Assembly: GCA_020630065.1 (NCBI GenBank)
Contig: JAHDCC010000021.1
Coordinates: forward strand, 2,819-59,504
From: Acidimicrobiales bacterium
GTDB taxonomy: Bacteria; Actinomycetota; Acidimicrobiia; Acidimicrobiales; SZUA-35
Direction of reading: 5' to 3'
DNA length: 56,686 nucleotides
Below, in pieces: positions 32,850 through 41,328 of the stretch. Made by a program: the position numbers and the translations under genes. Every line of letters starts with the position of its first letter. Within the stretch, counting starts at the first letter, position 1. The notes beneath the pieces were generated by a model. The model made no database searches. It was given only the letters and a program-made list of their open reading frames with translations, and was not told where the DNA came from.

Positions 32850-32926
32850 TTCGGTTCTCCATTCAGTTGTCGATTGCCTTCAGCATCTGTCGTACTTGAT
32901 ATGCCTTGGCTTTGCCGCCTTTGGAC
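32846..32926 (-). pseudogene. hicA: Truncated hicA remnant
   Basis: Only the last 80 bp of hicA remain. One base of the ttt in cagtttgtcg is lost compared with copy A, which shifts the frame, and the 5' two thirds are missing. The toxin is certainly not produced from here. Confidence 0.85.
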
Positions 32927-32942
32927 CTACCTAAATGACAAA

Positions 32943-34328
32943 TTAATGATGATCGTCTGCTGGCGCCTCGGGCTCTGTAGTGGGAACGGAGATACGCGTG
33001 ACCCGAACCTGGGTAATCTTGTGATTGTCCACCTCGATCACTGACAGCTTGTGTCCCTGCACCTCGACGGTTTCACGCTCGTTGGGGATTGTGCCGGTAG
33101 ATGCCAGTATCAGACCAGCCAGGGTGGTGACGCCTTCGCTTTCGAAGCTAAAGCCGAAGTCTTCGTCCAGCTCGGCCAGCGTCGTTTCGCCGTCGAGCGT
33201 CATAGACCCGTCGGCGTGCTCAATCGCTGGCAGGTCGTGATCGCCAGCCGGGTCGTCGATCACCTCGGAGATAATATCGTCCAGCGTTACCAGACCGATA
33301 GTGCTACCCAGTTCATCGACCACCAGCGCGGCGTGGATCCTCTCCCGTTTGAATCGATCGAGTATCACATCGGCAGCGGTGTTTCGGGTGACGGTTGGTA
33401 AGCGACGAACGATTTTGCCGAGGTCGAGTTGATCTTCGCCTTGGCTTTCACGTACGAAATCTTTCACGTGCAAAATGCCGACCACATTGTCGAGATCGTC
33501 CACATAAACCGGGTAGCGAGACCTTGTCGCCCCGGTCACCTTGGCCGCGATTTCGGCTCGGGTTGCGCTCTGCTCGATAGCGTCGATGTGGGACCGTGAC
33601 GTCATAAGCTCTTCGGCCATGAGGTCATCTAACTCAAAGATGTTGTGAATGATCTCGCTTTGGAGCTTCGGGAGTTCGCCGACGGTAGCCGATTCCTCGG
33701 TAACGATCGCTAATTCGTCGGCACTGTACAACGACAGGGCCTTGTCCGGCTCGGGAATACGCAGCATCCGCATCAACCCGAAAGCGATCCAGTTGAGCAG
33801 GGCCACGACCGGTCGGAACAGCAGCGAGAACATCCGCATAATCGGGTTTACCGACAGACTTGTCCCCTCTGGGGACTGCAACGCCAGCGCCTTGGGGATC
33901 ATCTCGCCGAATACAACGTGTAGGAAGGTGATTATGGCGAGGGCGATACCGAACCCGATGGGGTGCAGGGCGCCGTCTGACACCACACCTTCGAGTGGTT
34001 TCTCGATGAGGTGGGCAATCGCTGGCTCGCCGTACATGCCGAGGCCGATGGAAGCGAGGGTGATACCGAGCTGAGCGACGGCGATGTAGCTGTCCTTGCC
34101 TGCTGGGCGGTCGAAGATTTTCAATAGCCATTTGGCACCCCGGTTGCCGCCGTTGGCGAGGTCGACAAAGCGGGCTCGGCGTGAGCCGACCAGCGCGAAT
34201 TCGGCGGCGACGAACACGCCGTTGATTACTACTAGCGCGATGACGGCGATGATTGGAAAAACGATGTCGCCGAATAGGGTGATTTCAGAATCGCCGGATT
34301 CAGCGGCGGCCAGGAACGAAGCGATCAT
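32943..34328 (-). CDS. CNNM/CBS-domain transporter-like protein (CorC/HlyC family)
   Basis: 461 aa. An N-terminal CNNM domain with about four TM segments (FPIIAVIALVVINGVFVAAEFALVGSRRARF first), two CBS domains (about residues 225-345; MTSRSHIDAIEQSAT, then VDELGSTIGLVTLDDIISEVI) and the C-terminal transporter-associated domain (LAELDEDFGFSF, TLAGLILASTG). Relatives act in Mg2+ or Co2+ efflux. The start overlaps the stop of a paralogous gene (ATGA at 34325-34328): the pair is one operon and probably one heterodimeric transporter. Confidence 0.92.
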   Translation of the reverse strand: MIASFLAAAESGDSEITLFGDIVFPIIAVIALVVINGVFVAAEFALVGSRRARFVDLANGGNRGAKWLLKIFDRPAGKDSYIAVAQLGITLASIGLGMYGEPAIAHLIEKPLEGVVSDGALHPIGFGIALAIITFLHVVFGEMIPKALALQSPEGTSLSVNPIMRMFSLLFRPVVALLNWIAFGLMRMLRIPEPDKALSLYSADELAIVTEESATVGELPKLQSEIIHNIFELDDLMAEELMTSRSHIDAIEQSATRAEIAAKVTGATRSRYPVYVDDLDNVVGILHVKDFVRESQGEDQLDLGKIVRRLPTVTRNTAADVILDRFKRERIHAALVVDELGSTIGLVTLDDIISEVIDDPAGDHDLPAIEHADGSMTLDGETTLAELDEDFGFSFESEGVTTLAGLILASTGTIPNERETVEVQGHKLSVIEVDNHKITQVRVTRISVPTTEPEAPADDHH

Positions 34329-35719
34329 GATCGACCTCCCGACATTCCGTCATCCGGCTGGATGAGCCCGTCGGGCAGATCGAAGCTGACCCTATCCACC
34401 AGTGTGCCGTCGACCGAATCGACCCGCAGTGGCGGATGCGGCGGCGGCAGTTCGACGTCGTCGTCGCTTTCCAACGCCGCCCGACCTTCGACGGTGACTA
34501 TCGGAACTTCATCACCGACTTTAGGTAACCGTCCGAGGTGGTGCCACACGTAGCCGCCCGCAGTGTCTACCTCTTCAGCAGGCAGGGCCAGGCCGAATCG
34601 ATCATTCAGCACCTCCAACAGCACATCGCCTCGGATCGAAACCCGAGCTCCGGTGATGGTGATCGGGTCCGGTTCGACGTCGAACTCGTCGTTGAACTCC
34701 CCGAATATCTCTTCGATGGCGTCCTCCCGGGTTACCAGCCCGGAGACGGTGCCGAACTCGTTCACCACGATGGCGGCGTGGATGCCTTCCTTGGAGAACG
34801 TATCGAGCAGCGGAACCACCTCGTACGCTTCGCTTACCACCATAACTTCGGAGGTCACGTCGGCTACGGTGGCTGTGGTTCCGGTGGGTGTATTTTCGTT
34901 GGCTGTGAACAGATCTCGAAGGGTTACGATGCCGACCACTTCCTCCCTGCCATCGGTGACCGGGAACCGCGAGTACGCACTGGCTGAGAGTTGCTGAAGG
35001 GCTTCGGCGAGCGTTGCGTCTTTGTCGATGGTGACCAACCGTCGGCGAGGCGTCATGATCCCGCGTGCCACCCGTGTCGAGACTCGCAACGCCCCGGCCA
35101 ACATTTCCCGTTCGGCCGAGTCGATCAGGCCGCCCTCGGCACTGTCCCGGTACAGCCCGGCCAGCTCCTGGGGCGAATGCACGTGGCTATGGCTGTGGTC
35201 AACATCGAGCCTCATCCGCTTCATCAACCAGAACGCCGAACCGTTGAAGATGACCACTAGGGGTCGAAGCAGCCACTGGCTGATACGCATCGCTGGGAGG
35301 GTCGCCATCGCCAGGGCTTCGGGGTAGCGGAGGGCCACTGTCTTGGGTAGCAGTTCACCTAACACCACCTGAAGCGCCGTTATGAGCAGAAGGACGACGA
35401 TTACCGCTGCCCCTCGTCCGGCTGATCCCAGCCACTGCTCGAAGATCGGGGTGAGTCGGGCCTGGCCGTAAACACCGGCGATCAGGCTGGAGAGCGTGAT
35501 GCCGATTTGGCAGGCGGCGACGTAGTTGTCGAGTTTCTCTGCGTCCTGCAGGATTCCCAGCAGTCCTTTGGCTCGCCCGCCTCCCGCGTCGGCGCTTTCC
35601 TGAACTCGGGATCGTCGAGAGCCTACGGTGGCGAACTCAGCAGCGACGTACAGTGCGTTGAAACCTACCATCACGAGTATGAGTAGGAGCGTAATAAGTG
35701 CAGTCATGTCAATAGCCAT
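34325..35719 (-). CDS. CNNM/CBS-domain transporter-like protein, paralogue
   Basis: 464 aa from ATG 35719 (MAIDMTALITLLLILVMVGFNALYVAAEFATVGSRR); the frame opens at 35746 but the extra residues are polar and unlike the first TM helix. Same architecture as the following gene: CNNM TM region, two CBS domains (GIMTPRRRLVTIDKDATLAEAL, VNEFGTVSGLVTREDAIEEIF) and a CorC_HlyC domain (LNDRFGLALPAEEVDTAGGYVWHHLGRLP). Tandem, overlapping CNNM paralogues are common in actinobacteria. There is no visible ribosome site. Confidence 0.92.
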   Translation of the reverse strand: MAIDMTALITLLLILVMVGFNALYVAAEFATVGSRRSRVQESADAGGGRAKGLLGILQDAEKLDNYVAACQIGITLSSLIAGVYGQARLTPIFEQWLGSAGRGAAVIVVLLLITALQVVLGELLPKTVALRYPEALAMATLPAMRISQWLLRPLVVIFNGSAFWLMKRMRLDVDHSHSHVHSPQELAGLYRDSAEGGLIDSAEREMLAGALRVSTRVARGIMTPRRRLVTIDKDATLAEALQQLSASAYSRFPVTDGREEVVGIVTLRDLFTANENTPTGTTATVADVTSEVMVVSEAYEVVPLLDTFSKEGIHAAIVVNEFGTVSGLVTREDAIEEIFGEFNDEFDVEPDPITITGARVSIRGDVLLEVLNDRFGLALPAEEVDTAGGYVWHHLGRLPKVGDEVPIVTVEGRAALESDDDVELPPPHPPLRVDSVDGTLVDRVSFDLPDGLIQPDDGMSGGRS

Positions 35720-35904
35720 CGTATTGACTTTGTGGCGATTCGGCATGGATCTGGTTCTGTTGACAAGAAAGTTGCCTGCATGAACTTACTCGACCACTCG
35801 GCCAGACACGTTAACACCACTCCTAAGTTCGCTATGTTCGATATTCGTTGACAGGCTCGTAGAGAAGCTCTCGTAACAATATGCTCACTGAGATGAAGCA
35901 AGTA

Positions 35905-37875
35905 TCAGAGGAGGCTGTCGAAATCACTGATCTCGGTGAGATTGTTGAGTTTTAGGTAGGTGAGGTTGTCGAGGTTATTGAGGATGGCTGCTGTGCCGGT
36001 TGGCCCGACGTTGCGGCCAAGCGTCAGTTCGGTTAGTTGAGGTAGCCGGTTAGCGATGGCGGTTGCGCCCTCGTCGCCAACGCCGCCAGATCCATAACGG
36101 TTGTGTCCGAGGTAGAGATCGGTGAGGTTGTGGAGGTTGTCAGCGATGGCTCGTGCGCCAGCGTCTCCGAAGTTGCAGCTGAAAAGAAGGAGTGTGTCGA
36201 GATGGGTAAGCCCGTTGGCGATGGCGATCACCCCATCGTCTCCTAGACTGTCGCTGTGGATTCGTAGATGCGTAAGGTTGCGTAAGTTGTCCGCTATCGC
36301 TGCTGCACCTTTATCTCCAACACCGTCAGACCCGCTTAGGCTGTAGTGAAGGTCGAGGTGGGTGAGGTGGCGAAGGTTGTTTGCTATCGCTTGCGCCCCG
36401 CTATCTCCCGTATCGTCGATAAGGTCAAGCGTCGTAAGTTGAGGCAGCCCGTTAGCGTTAGCGATCGCGCCTTCGTCTCCGAACGTGTCGCCGTCGCCGC
36501 ACCAATTCTCGCCGAGGCAGAGCTGCGTAAGGTTGTGGAGGTTACCTGCGAGCGAACGTACACCGTCTATCTTGAGGATGTTGAGATGAAGGTTAAGTGC
36601 GGTTAGTTGGGGTAGTCCGTTGGCGATTGCGATCGCGCCTTCGTCTCTTATGCGGTTTCGTTCGAGGTTGAGGTTTGTCAGGTTGGTAAGGTTCTCGGCG
36701 ATTGCTGTTGCGCCAACCGCTCCGATACCGTTGTGGACGCTGAGGTTAAGTGTGACCAGTTGGGGAAGCCCAGTAGCGATGGCGACGGCACCTTGGTCTC
36801 TGACGTTGCTGCCTTCGAGGCTGAGTGTGGTGAGCTGAGGCAGCCCGTTGGCGATAGCGATCGCGCCTTCTGTCCTGATGCGAGAATGGTCTTCGATGCT
36901 GAGTGTGGTGAGTTGAGGCAGCCCGTTGGCGATGACGGTTGCGCCGTCGTCGCCGACTTGGTTGTTGGAACCTAGGTAGAGATGGGTGAGGTCAGGAAAG
37001 TTCTCGACAATTGCTTGTGCGCCGTCTGCCCGGATCTGGTTGTTGTCGACGGCTAGTTTCCTAATTCGGTTACTTCCTGCTCGAAGCAGCTCGGTTGTTG
37101 AGAAGTCATCAGAAATGTAGAAGCAGTGCGTAAACTCTCGTCGTACTTTTTCTGTGAAATCCCTTCCTGGCCGGAGGAACGCAAGGTCGACCGTGTCGAG
37201 TTTTCGAATTTCGTCAAGCGAGGTGAGCGTCGGTATCGACGTATCTATGAAAGATCTAGAGAGTGCCCTCAGTTTCTGAATCGAGGCCTCTCGTTCCGAG
37301 CGGCGAGCTTTATCTGTTGGAACTGCGTTGTCACGAGCCGGGCGAGGACGTTGTGAATCTTGTTTGCTTGAGCTCGACGGAGCTTCGACAAACGGGCTTT
37401 CATAGATGGGGAGCCCCCGTCTGTAAAGATCGATGTCGTGGAGGTTGGTGAGGTTGTTCAGGATCGCCCGTGTGCCGGTTGCTCTGATGTCGTTACCGTC
37501 GAGGTTTAGTTCAGTGAGGTTGTGGAGGTTGTTTGCGATTGCCCGTGCGCCGTTTGGTCCGACGTTATTGTTGTTGAGATGGAGTGTCGTGAGCTGAGGG
37601 AGTCGGTGAGCAATCGCGAATACTTCTTTGTCTTCGATGTCGAAGTTGATAAGACCGAGAGCAGTGCCGTTATATTTATCGACTAGTTCGGCTAGCTCGT
37701 CGGTTGAGAGTTCGGGTAAATAGTAGGAGTATGTGAACGTCTGCTGGATATGTTCGATATAGGTCGGGTGATATCGATCGGGTTTAATAAGTGCGAGCGA
37801 GTCAAACGAATCAAGCTCTGGTGAGATTTCGTTAAGCGAAACAAGCGTCGAGATTGACTTGTCGGTGGAACGCAT
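35905..37875 (-). CDS. Leucine-rich-repeat protein (ribonuclease-inhibitor-like repeats)
   Basis: About 656 aa from ATG 37875 (MRSTDKSISTLVSLNEI); the frame extends to 37938. More than fifteen repeats of roughly 24-28 residues of the form GA.AIA..L.QLT.L.L..N.I.DEG form an RNI-like solenoid. A capping module occurs twice: STLVSLNEISPELDSFDSLA.IKP near the N terminus and IPTLTSLDEIRKLDTVDLAFLRP near residue 215, each followed by a FT..FY(I/L)...STDEL-like segment, so the protein arose by duplication of a cap-plus-LRR unit. No signal peptide or TM helix, so probably cytoplasmic protein binding. The partner is unknown. Confidence 0.82.
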   Translation of the reverse strand: MRSTDKSISTLVSLNEISPELDSFDSLALIKPDRYHPTYIEHIQQTFTYSYYLPELSTDELAELVDKYNGTALGLINFDIEDKEVFAIAHRLPQLTTLHLNNNNVGPNGARAIANNLHNLTELNLDGNDIRATGTRAILNNLTNLHDIDLYRRGLPIYESPFVEAPSSSSKQDSQRPRPARDNAVPTDKARRSEREASIQKLRALSRSFIDTSIPTLTSLDEIRKLDTVDLAFLRPGRDFTEKVRREFTHCFYISDDFSTTELLRAGSNRIRKLAVDNNQIRADGAQAIVENFPDLTHLYLGSNNQVGDDGATVIANGLPQLTTLSIEDHSRIRTEGAIAIANGLPQLTTLSLEGSNVRDQGAVAIATGLPQLVTLNLSVHNGIGAVGATAIAENLTNLTNLNLERNRIRDEGAIAIANGLPQLTALNLHLNILKIDGVRSLAGNLHNLTQLCLGENWCGDGDTFGDEGAIANANGLPQLTTLDLIDDTGDSGAQAIANNLRHLTHLDLHYSLSGSDGVGDKGAAAIADNLRNLTHLRIHSDSLGDDGVIAIANGLTHLDTLLLFSCNFGDAGARAIADNLHNLTDLYLGHNRYGSGGVGDEGATAIANRLPQLTELTLGRNVGPTGTAAILNNLDNLTYLKLNNLTEISDFDSLL

Positions 37876-37974
37876 AGTGGAGACTATAGGTCCGCCATTC
37901 TCCCTGTCAAAGTCACGAACTTTCCATCCGGTACACACTGAATATCGAAACTGCCGAGACCTCGAGCCGGAATT

Positions 37975-38103
37975 CTAACATCCGTCCAGTTCGTCGAAAC
38001 AGTTGTTGCTGATTGCGATGATAGAAAAAACGACTGCTGCGACAATGGCGATAATCGCTAGTCCGACAATAATCTGGAAAGTCCTGTTGCGTAGTAACTC
38101 CAT
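37975..38103 (-). CDS. 42-aa single-pass membrane protein
   Basis: ATG 38103 to TAG 37975: MELLRNRTFQIIVGLAIIAI continues as a long hydrophobic helix (VAAVVFSIIAI) and ends SNNCFDELDGC. A basic N terminus, one TM helix and two Cys outside fit a small membrane peptide with N-in topology. A ggtgag lies just before the start. Being too short for usual gene calls it may be overlooked. Confidence 0.5.
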   Translation of the reverse strand: MELLRNRTFQIIVGLAIIAIVAAVVFSIIAISNNCFDELDGC

Positions 38104-38175
38104 CTCACCAGTATGGCCCATAGGGCACTGGTGGATCAAGTAGGGTACCTGGGCTTTCAGGACTTGGGTGTGTCG

Positions 38176-38502
38176 CTACCAATTGTTGCGGCTTGCTTCA
38201 GCGGTTGTTTGCCAGTCGGCGAGCGCAGAAATAAACGACCCGATATCGGAGTCCGAATCGGCCTGCCGGGCCGTGACTTCCATATCGGCCAGGAAGTCTC
38301 CGATTTTGTCGTCTGGTAAGTCACGAATCCACTCGGCGAGGTCGCGTTGCTCAAGCAGGACAAGGTGGTTCAGCACTGCTGATAAGTCTGCGAGAATCGC
38401 CGTTGCCGTCGATGTTTCTAGGTTCTGATCAGAAGCAAAGGCATGTTGGCATCGTTCGATCACAGCTTCTAGAAATGCGGGGGTAACGGGAGAGTTGGCC
38501 AC
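38176..38502 (-). CDS. Small soluble hypothetical protein
   Basis: 108 aa, predicted all-helical and acidic (FLEAVIERCQHAF, ATAILADLSAVLNHLVLLEQRDLAEWIRDLPDDKIGDFLADMEV). No family recognised. ATG 38502 is the first start and gives a family-sized helical bundle. Codon usage and the absence of an alternative long frame support it as real. Confidence 0.55.
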   Translation of the reverse strand: MANSPVTPAFLEAVIERCQHAFASDQNLETSTATAILADLSAVLNHLVLLEQRDLAEWIRDLPDDKIGDFLADMEVTARQADSDSDIGSFISALADWQTTAEASRNNW

Positions 38503-38638
38503 AGCCCAATCATAGATTCAGCGTCGAACAGGTCGCACCGTCGGACACCCCCGGTCGGTTTCGCAGACAATCGTTTGCATGACGAAACCGACCGGTCATT
38601 TACAGCAAGGTTGTTAGACGAGGCGACGCCATCTAGTT

Positions 38639-39115
38639 CTAGAAACCGGGGACTAAGAATGCGCAACCAGAAGCCACCCGCCATTTGCTGGCCACAGTTG
38701 ATCTTCTGCCCCATACTCCGTCCGCTGGGACACCGATGATCCGCTGGACCCGGGCAACAGCGCTTCTAGTTTGTGTGCCATAGATGCCATCAGCTCTCAG
38801 GTTCTGCCGGTAGCAAACGTTCAAATTTGTTTGCAATGCGGCCACGAATGCGCCTACGTCTCCGAATTTTACAATGCAGTCGGCGGATCCATTAGCAAAG
38901 TGCGGACCTCCGACATAGACCAGAATGGGAGCTCTCTGCCCCGAATCGGTCGGTCGTTCTCTGAAACCGTTGCAGGGCGGTGAAGCGGCTTCGGCTTCCT
39001 GAATGCTGACAATCTGCTCAAGTGGGCCTGGTGTAATTGCGCTTGGAACCGCTCCGGTGAGTACGCTCGTCATGGCTAGAACGGCAACGGGTATGGATAT
39101 TGCTCTAAATTTCAT
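38639..39115 (-). CDS. Secreted protein with peptidoglycan-binding-like domain
   Basis: 158 aa. Signal peptide MKFRAISIPVAVLAMTSVLTG to about residue 28 (AEA). The mature part has CIVKFGDVGAFVAALQTNLNVC and LRADGIYGTQTRSAVARVQRIIGVPADGVWG, matching PG_binding_1 repeats (the DGIYG.QT..AV..FQ...G...DG..G pattern), with four or more Cys likely to form disulphides. It should bind cell-wall peptidoglycan; no catalytic domain is attached. A 41-bp element shared with 39877-39917 lies 45 bp upstream of its start. Confidence 0.8.
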   Translation of the reverse strand: MKFRAISIPVAVLAMTSVLTGAVPSAITPGPLEQIVSIQEAEAASPPCNGFRERPTDSGQRAPILVYVGGPHFANGSADCIVKFGDVGAFVAALQTNLNVCYRQNLRADGIYGTQTRSAVARVQRIIGVPADGVWGRRSTVASKWRVASGCAFLVPGF

Positions 39116-39159
39116 AACTGCCTTTCAAATATAGTCGTACCGCCCGAAGCCATTTGAAT

Positions 39160-39200
39160 GCCGTATCCAGCGAGGTCAACAAGAAATCTGAATACGGAAC
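39160..39200. repeat. 41-bp element, copy 1
   Basis: Starts gccgtatcc and ends atacggaac; 34 of 41 bases match the copy at 39877-39917. The ends ccgtatcc/gaatacgg form an almost perfect inverted repeat. It lies 45 bp upstream of the secreted PG-binding protein gene (minus strand). Confidence 0.75.
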
Positions 39201-39738
39201 CATCAAACTCCGGTCTGGCGGCGAGTATCGAAAAACGGAAATGCTGATGGAGATTAGCGATTCTGGGACGCTGGCGTTTGCCGGTAGTCTAACGGCATGC
39301 GCATCGTGGGTTTCCTGAAAACGGATCGCGGGCTGGTTCCTGAACCTTGCTTTGACCGCTGGCGATATTTGGGAGGACCCCGAACCACCGAATAGAGATT
39401 GAGTGAGTGGACGTTATGGTCTGAGCTGCTCAGGCCAGTCTGGGGTTCGTGGCTAACTGTTGTGATCCTGCCTGTGTGGCTCACAACGTATTGTGCCACC
39501 AACCCCATCTGGTTACGTGTCGGTCTTCAATACGTCAGGTTTAGCTGACGCGTCGCACAGTGGTGTATGTGCTTAATCCGTTGGGCTGCCTAACGCGACG
39601 ATCTTTGCCCCAGCACCGGGTTTGTTCTCTATCGCAATCACATCAGGCCCGCTAGTTCCGCGGATGGACCCGTGTCGCTCACGATCGTGGCGGCTTCGCC
39701 GTAACAGGTTGGGTTTTTTTTGTGGGTTTGTTGGGCGA

Positions 39739-39785
39739 CTGGCAGGTTCCGTCTTTGGCTGTTGGTGGATGGCGGAACCTGCCAG
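39739..39785. other. 13-bp-arm inverted repeat
   Basis: ctggcaggttccg (39739-39751) and its exact complement cggaacctgccag (39773-39785) flank a 21-nt loop. It could be a structured RNA, a terminator or an operator. It follows a run of eight T. Confidence 0.7.
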
Positions 39786-39876
39786 GTTTTGTCGGGCACC
39801 ACGACTTTCCTTGCCGGGCAGTGCCTAAGAGCCTGCTGTGTCGCCTTTGTGCTTGTCTTTCCTTGTCGAGTAGAGC

Positions 39877-39917
39877 GCCGTATCCGCCGATTCCAACAAA
39901 AAATCTGGATACGGAAC
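39877..39917. repeat. 41-bp element, copy 2
   Basis: gccgtatcc...ggatacggaac, here with perfect 8-bp inverted ends ccgtatcc/ggatacgg. It lies about 170 bp upstream of the HTH-membrane protein gene (plus strand). Shared upstream elements of two divergent genes for envelope proteins suggest a common regulator. Confidence 0.75.
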
Positions 39918-40088
39918 GTCCTCTGACCGTCGGCTGGAGGCCTAAAACCGCAGTTCAGTCGACGTTGAAGGGGTATTTGTGTAAACAGGTGCAGGTTGTT
40001 CAGGATAAAAAACCTTGTGGGGTGACATTCCAGAACCGGGACTGAACAAGTAAACTCGCGAGGCGGTTGGTGGGAAACGGAACGGTTG

Positions 40089-41258
40089 ATGTCGGAATTT
40101 TCTGAGTTATTGCGCGGGCAGATGTCTGCAGGTGGGTTTAGTGGTCGCGGTCTGGCCCGAAACGCAAATAGTATTGGCCAACAATTTGAAGGTTGGACGC
40201 CGCTGCATTCCGATGGAGACGGGATCGAGAACTGGATTCGTCGGCGGCGTATCCGGCGTCGAATCCGCCCTCGATATTGGATGCAGCTCGCAGCGGTTGC
40301 CCAAGTTCTAGAGCTGGACGAGCCAGAAGCGCAAAAACTGTTCACCGCCGCCGGGCATTCACTTGACGGTCTTCGAGTTAAAGCCGCGTCTGAGCTTCAA
40401 CCTTTACTCGACTTCGGTAAGGTTCCGCTGTTGGCTGGTGTCTCCTCAACGGTTCCTCCGGGCAAAGAACTTGTTCCCACTATGCAAGAAATGGTGCCGT
40501 TCCGGGATGCCGAAATGGCGTTGGTGCCGGTTTCTCAACTGCGGCGATCAAAGATGTGGGCGATGGCGGCCACCACCGGCCTATTAGGTGTTGCCTGCCT
40601 ATCCGGTGTTGCGATGGCTGACGTCGGCCCGTTCAGTAACGACACGGTGGTGTCGGAACGAAACGAGATAGCGGCTTCTCCGGTAGCCAACACCCTTGAA
40701 GTCGCCGATCGGGATAGCCCGCCGTTGCCTCCTACGCCGGTAGGCCGTAGCTGTGTGGTTGATCTTTCGTTGCAGCCTTCAGGTGTCGGATATATCGGTG
40801 GTCAACGGCCCGACGAATGCCCAGAGATGATGATCTGGCATCAATACGCTGGATACGAGGGAGATGATCTTCTTCCTTGGGATGAAGGCGTCGCCCAATG
40901 TTACGCCGCTCCGCCTTTGGTGCGGATGTGGGTTGGTTTTAGATTGCCGGACGGAACCGAAGGTTGGTTGCCGTTGACGCCAGGGCAGAGCGGGGCCGAC
41001 ATCTTTAAAGAAACCCGGCCTGCGGAACCGGAGTTGCGGGAAATAGCTGAGACGACTGCCCCATCCGTCGGTAAGTTCGACTACACCGAGCTTGCGGGCA
41101 ACGCCTTTGCCGTTCAGGTAGATTTGCCGGTCGAACTGGATTTGTCGCGAGCCGATCCGAATCGAGGCCACTATTCGTTGGGTGGCTGTTGGCAAGAGGC
41201 TGACCGGGACGGTTCTCGAGGGCTCGCACTGTTCTGGCCGCCGGGTGTTAACCCGTAA
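40089..41258 (+). CDS. HTH-like membrane-anchored protein
   Basis: 389 aa from ATG 40089 (a TTG lies directly before). The N-terminal 100 residues are cytoplasmic and look like an atypical XRE-like helix-turn-helix (FSELLRGQMSAGGFSGRGLARN then WMQLAAVAQVLELDEPEAQKLFTAAGH) with an Arg-rich loop (WIRRRRIRRRIRPRYW). One TM helix (WAMAATTGLLGVACLSGVAMA, about residue 160) leads to an extracytoplasmic domain of about 200 residues with several Cys and Trp. A DNA-binding domain tied to an outer domain suggests one-component transmembrane signalling, as in CadC/ToxR or RodZ-like proteins. I cannot name a family. Confidence 0.6.
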   Translation: MSEFSELLRGQMSAGGFSGRGLARNANSIGQQFEGWTPLHSDGDGIENWIRRRRIRRRIRPRYWMQLAAVAQVLELDEPEAQKLFTAAGHSLDGLRVKAASELQPLLDFGKVPLLAGVSSTVPPGKELVPTMQEMVPFRDAEMALVPVSQLRRSKMWAMAATTGLLGVACLSGVAMADVGPFSNDTVVSERNEIAASPVANTLEVADRDSPPLPPTPVGRSCVVDLSLQPSGVGYIGGQRPDECPEMMIWHQYAGYEGDDLLPWDEGVAQCYAAPPLVRMWVGFRLPDGTEGWLPLTPGQSGADIFKETRPAEPELREIAETTAPSVGKFDYTELAGNAFAVQVDLPVELDLSRADPNRGHYSLGGCWQEADRDGSRGLALFWPPGVNP

Positions 41259-41284
41259 AACGTTGTCGGATGGGTTCCAACAAA

Positions 41285-41313
41285 CCAAAAATTGCGGAAA
41301 TCGCAATTTTTGG
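41285..41313. promoter_or_regulatory. 12-bp-arm inverted repeat, operator of the XRE-PIN operon
   Basis: ccaaaaattgcg (41285-41296) and cgcaatttttgg (41302-41313) are perfect complements with a 5-bp spacer, 15 bp before the XRE-ImmA/IrrE start. The position over the promoter fits an autoregulatory XRE binding site; it might also terminate the upstream gene. Confidence 0.75.
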
Positions 41314-41328
41314 CCGATACTGGTATGT

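Larger units (their letters stand above)
32277..32926. repeat. Long direct repeat, copy B (hicB unit)
   Basis: Counterpart of 29546-30186. It keeps hicB intact, but the match ends inside hicA, 80 bp into its 3' end, where ordinary backbone sequence (end of the CNNM gene region) takes over. This is probably the right end of the island. Confidence 0.9.
39116..40085. other. Gene-poor stretch with repeated hairpins
   Basis: 970 bp between divergent genes. The open frames here (for example 39254-39508 and 39638-40345 on the minus strand) lack family character and ribosome sites. It contains the paired 41-bp elements, a 13-bp-arm hairpin, a short hairpin acgtcag-gttta-gctgacg near 39531, and a small hairpin followed by eight T at 39713-39720. 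It could host an RNA gene, but I could not identify one. Confidence 0.55.

Noticed and set aside
29546-32926. The long hicB direct repeats as an insertion sequence pair
   Set aside because: No transposase, terminal inverted repeats or target duplications; the repeats carry toxin-antitoxin DNA and follow tRNA-tail junctions.
36122-36975. Plus-strand frames inside the LRR gene
   Set aside because: They arise from the periodic repeats of the minus-strand LRR gene and have no independent start signals.
39638-40345. 235-codon minus-strand frame
   Set aside because: It runs through the hairpins and into the real HTH-membrane gene, is Arg/Pro/Ser-rich without domain character, and has no ribosome site.
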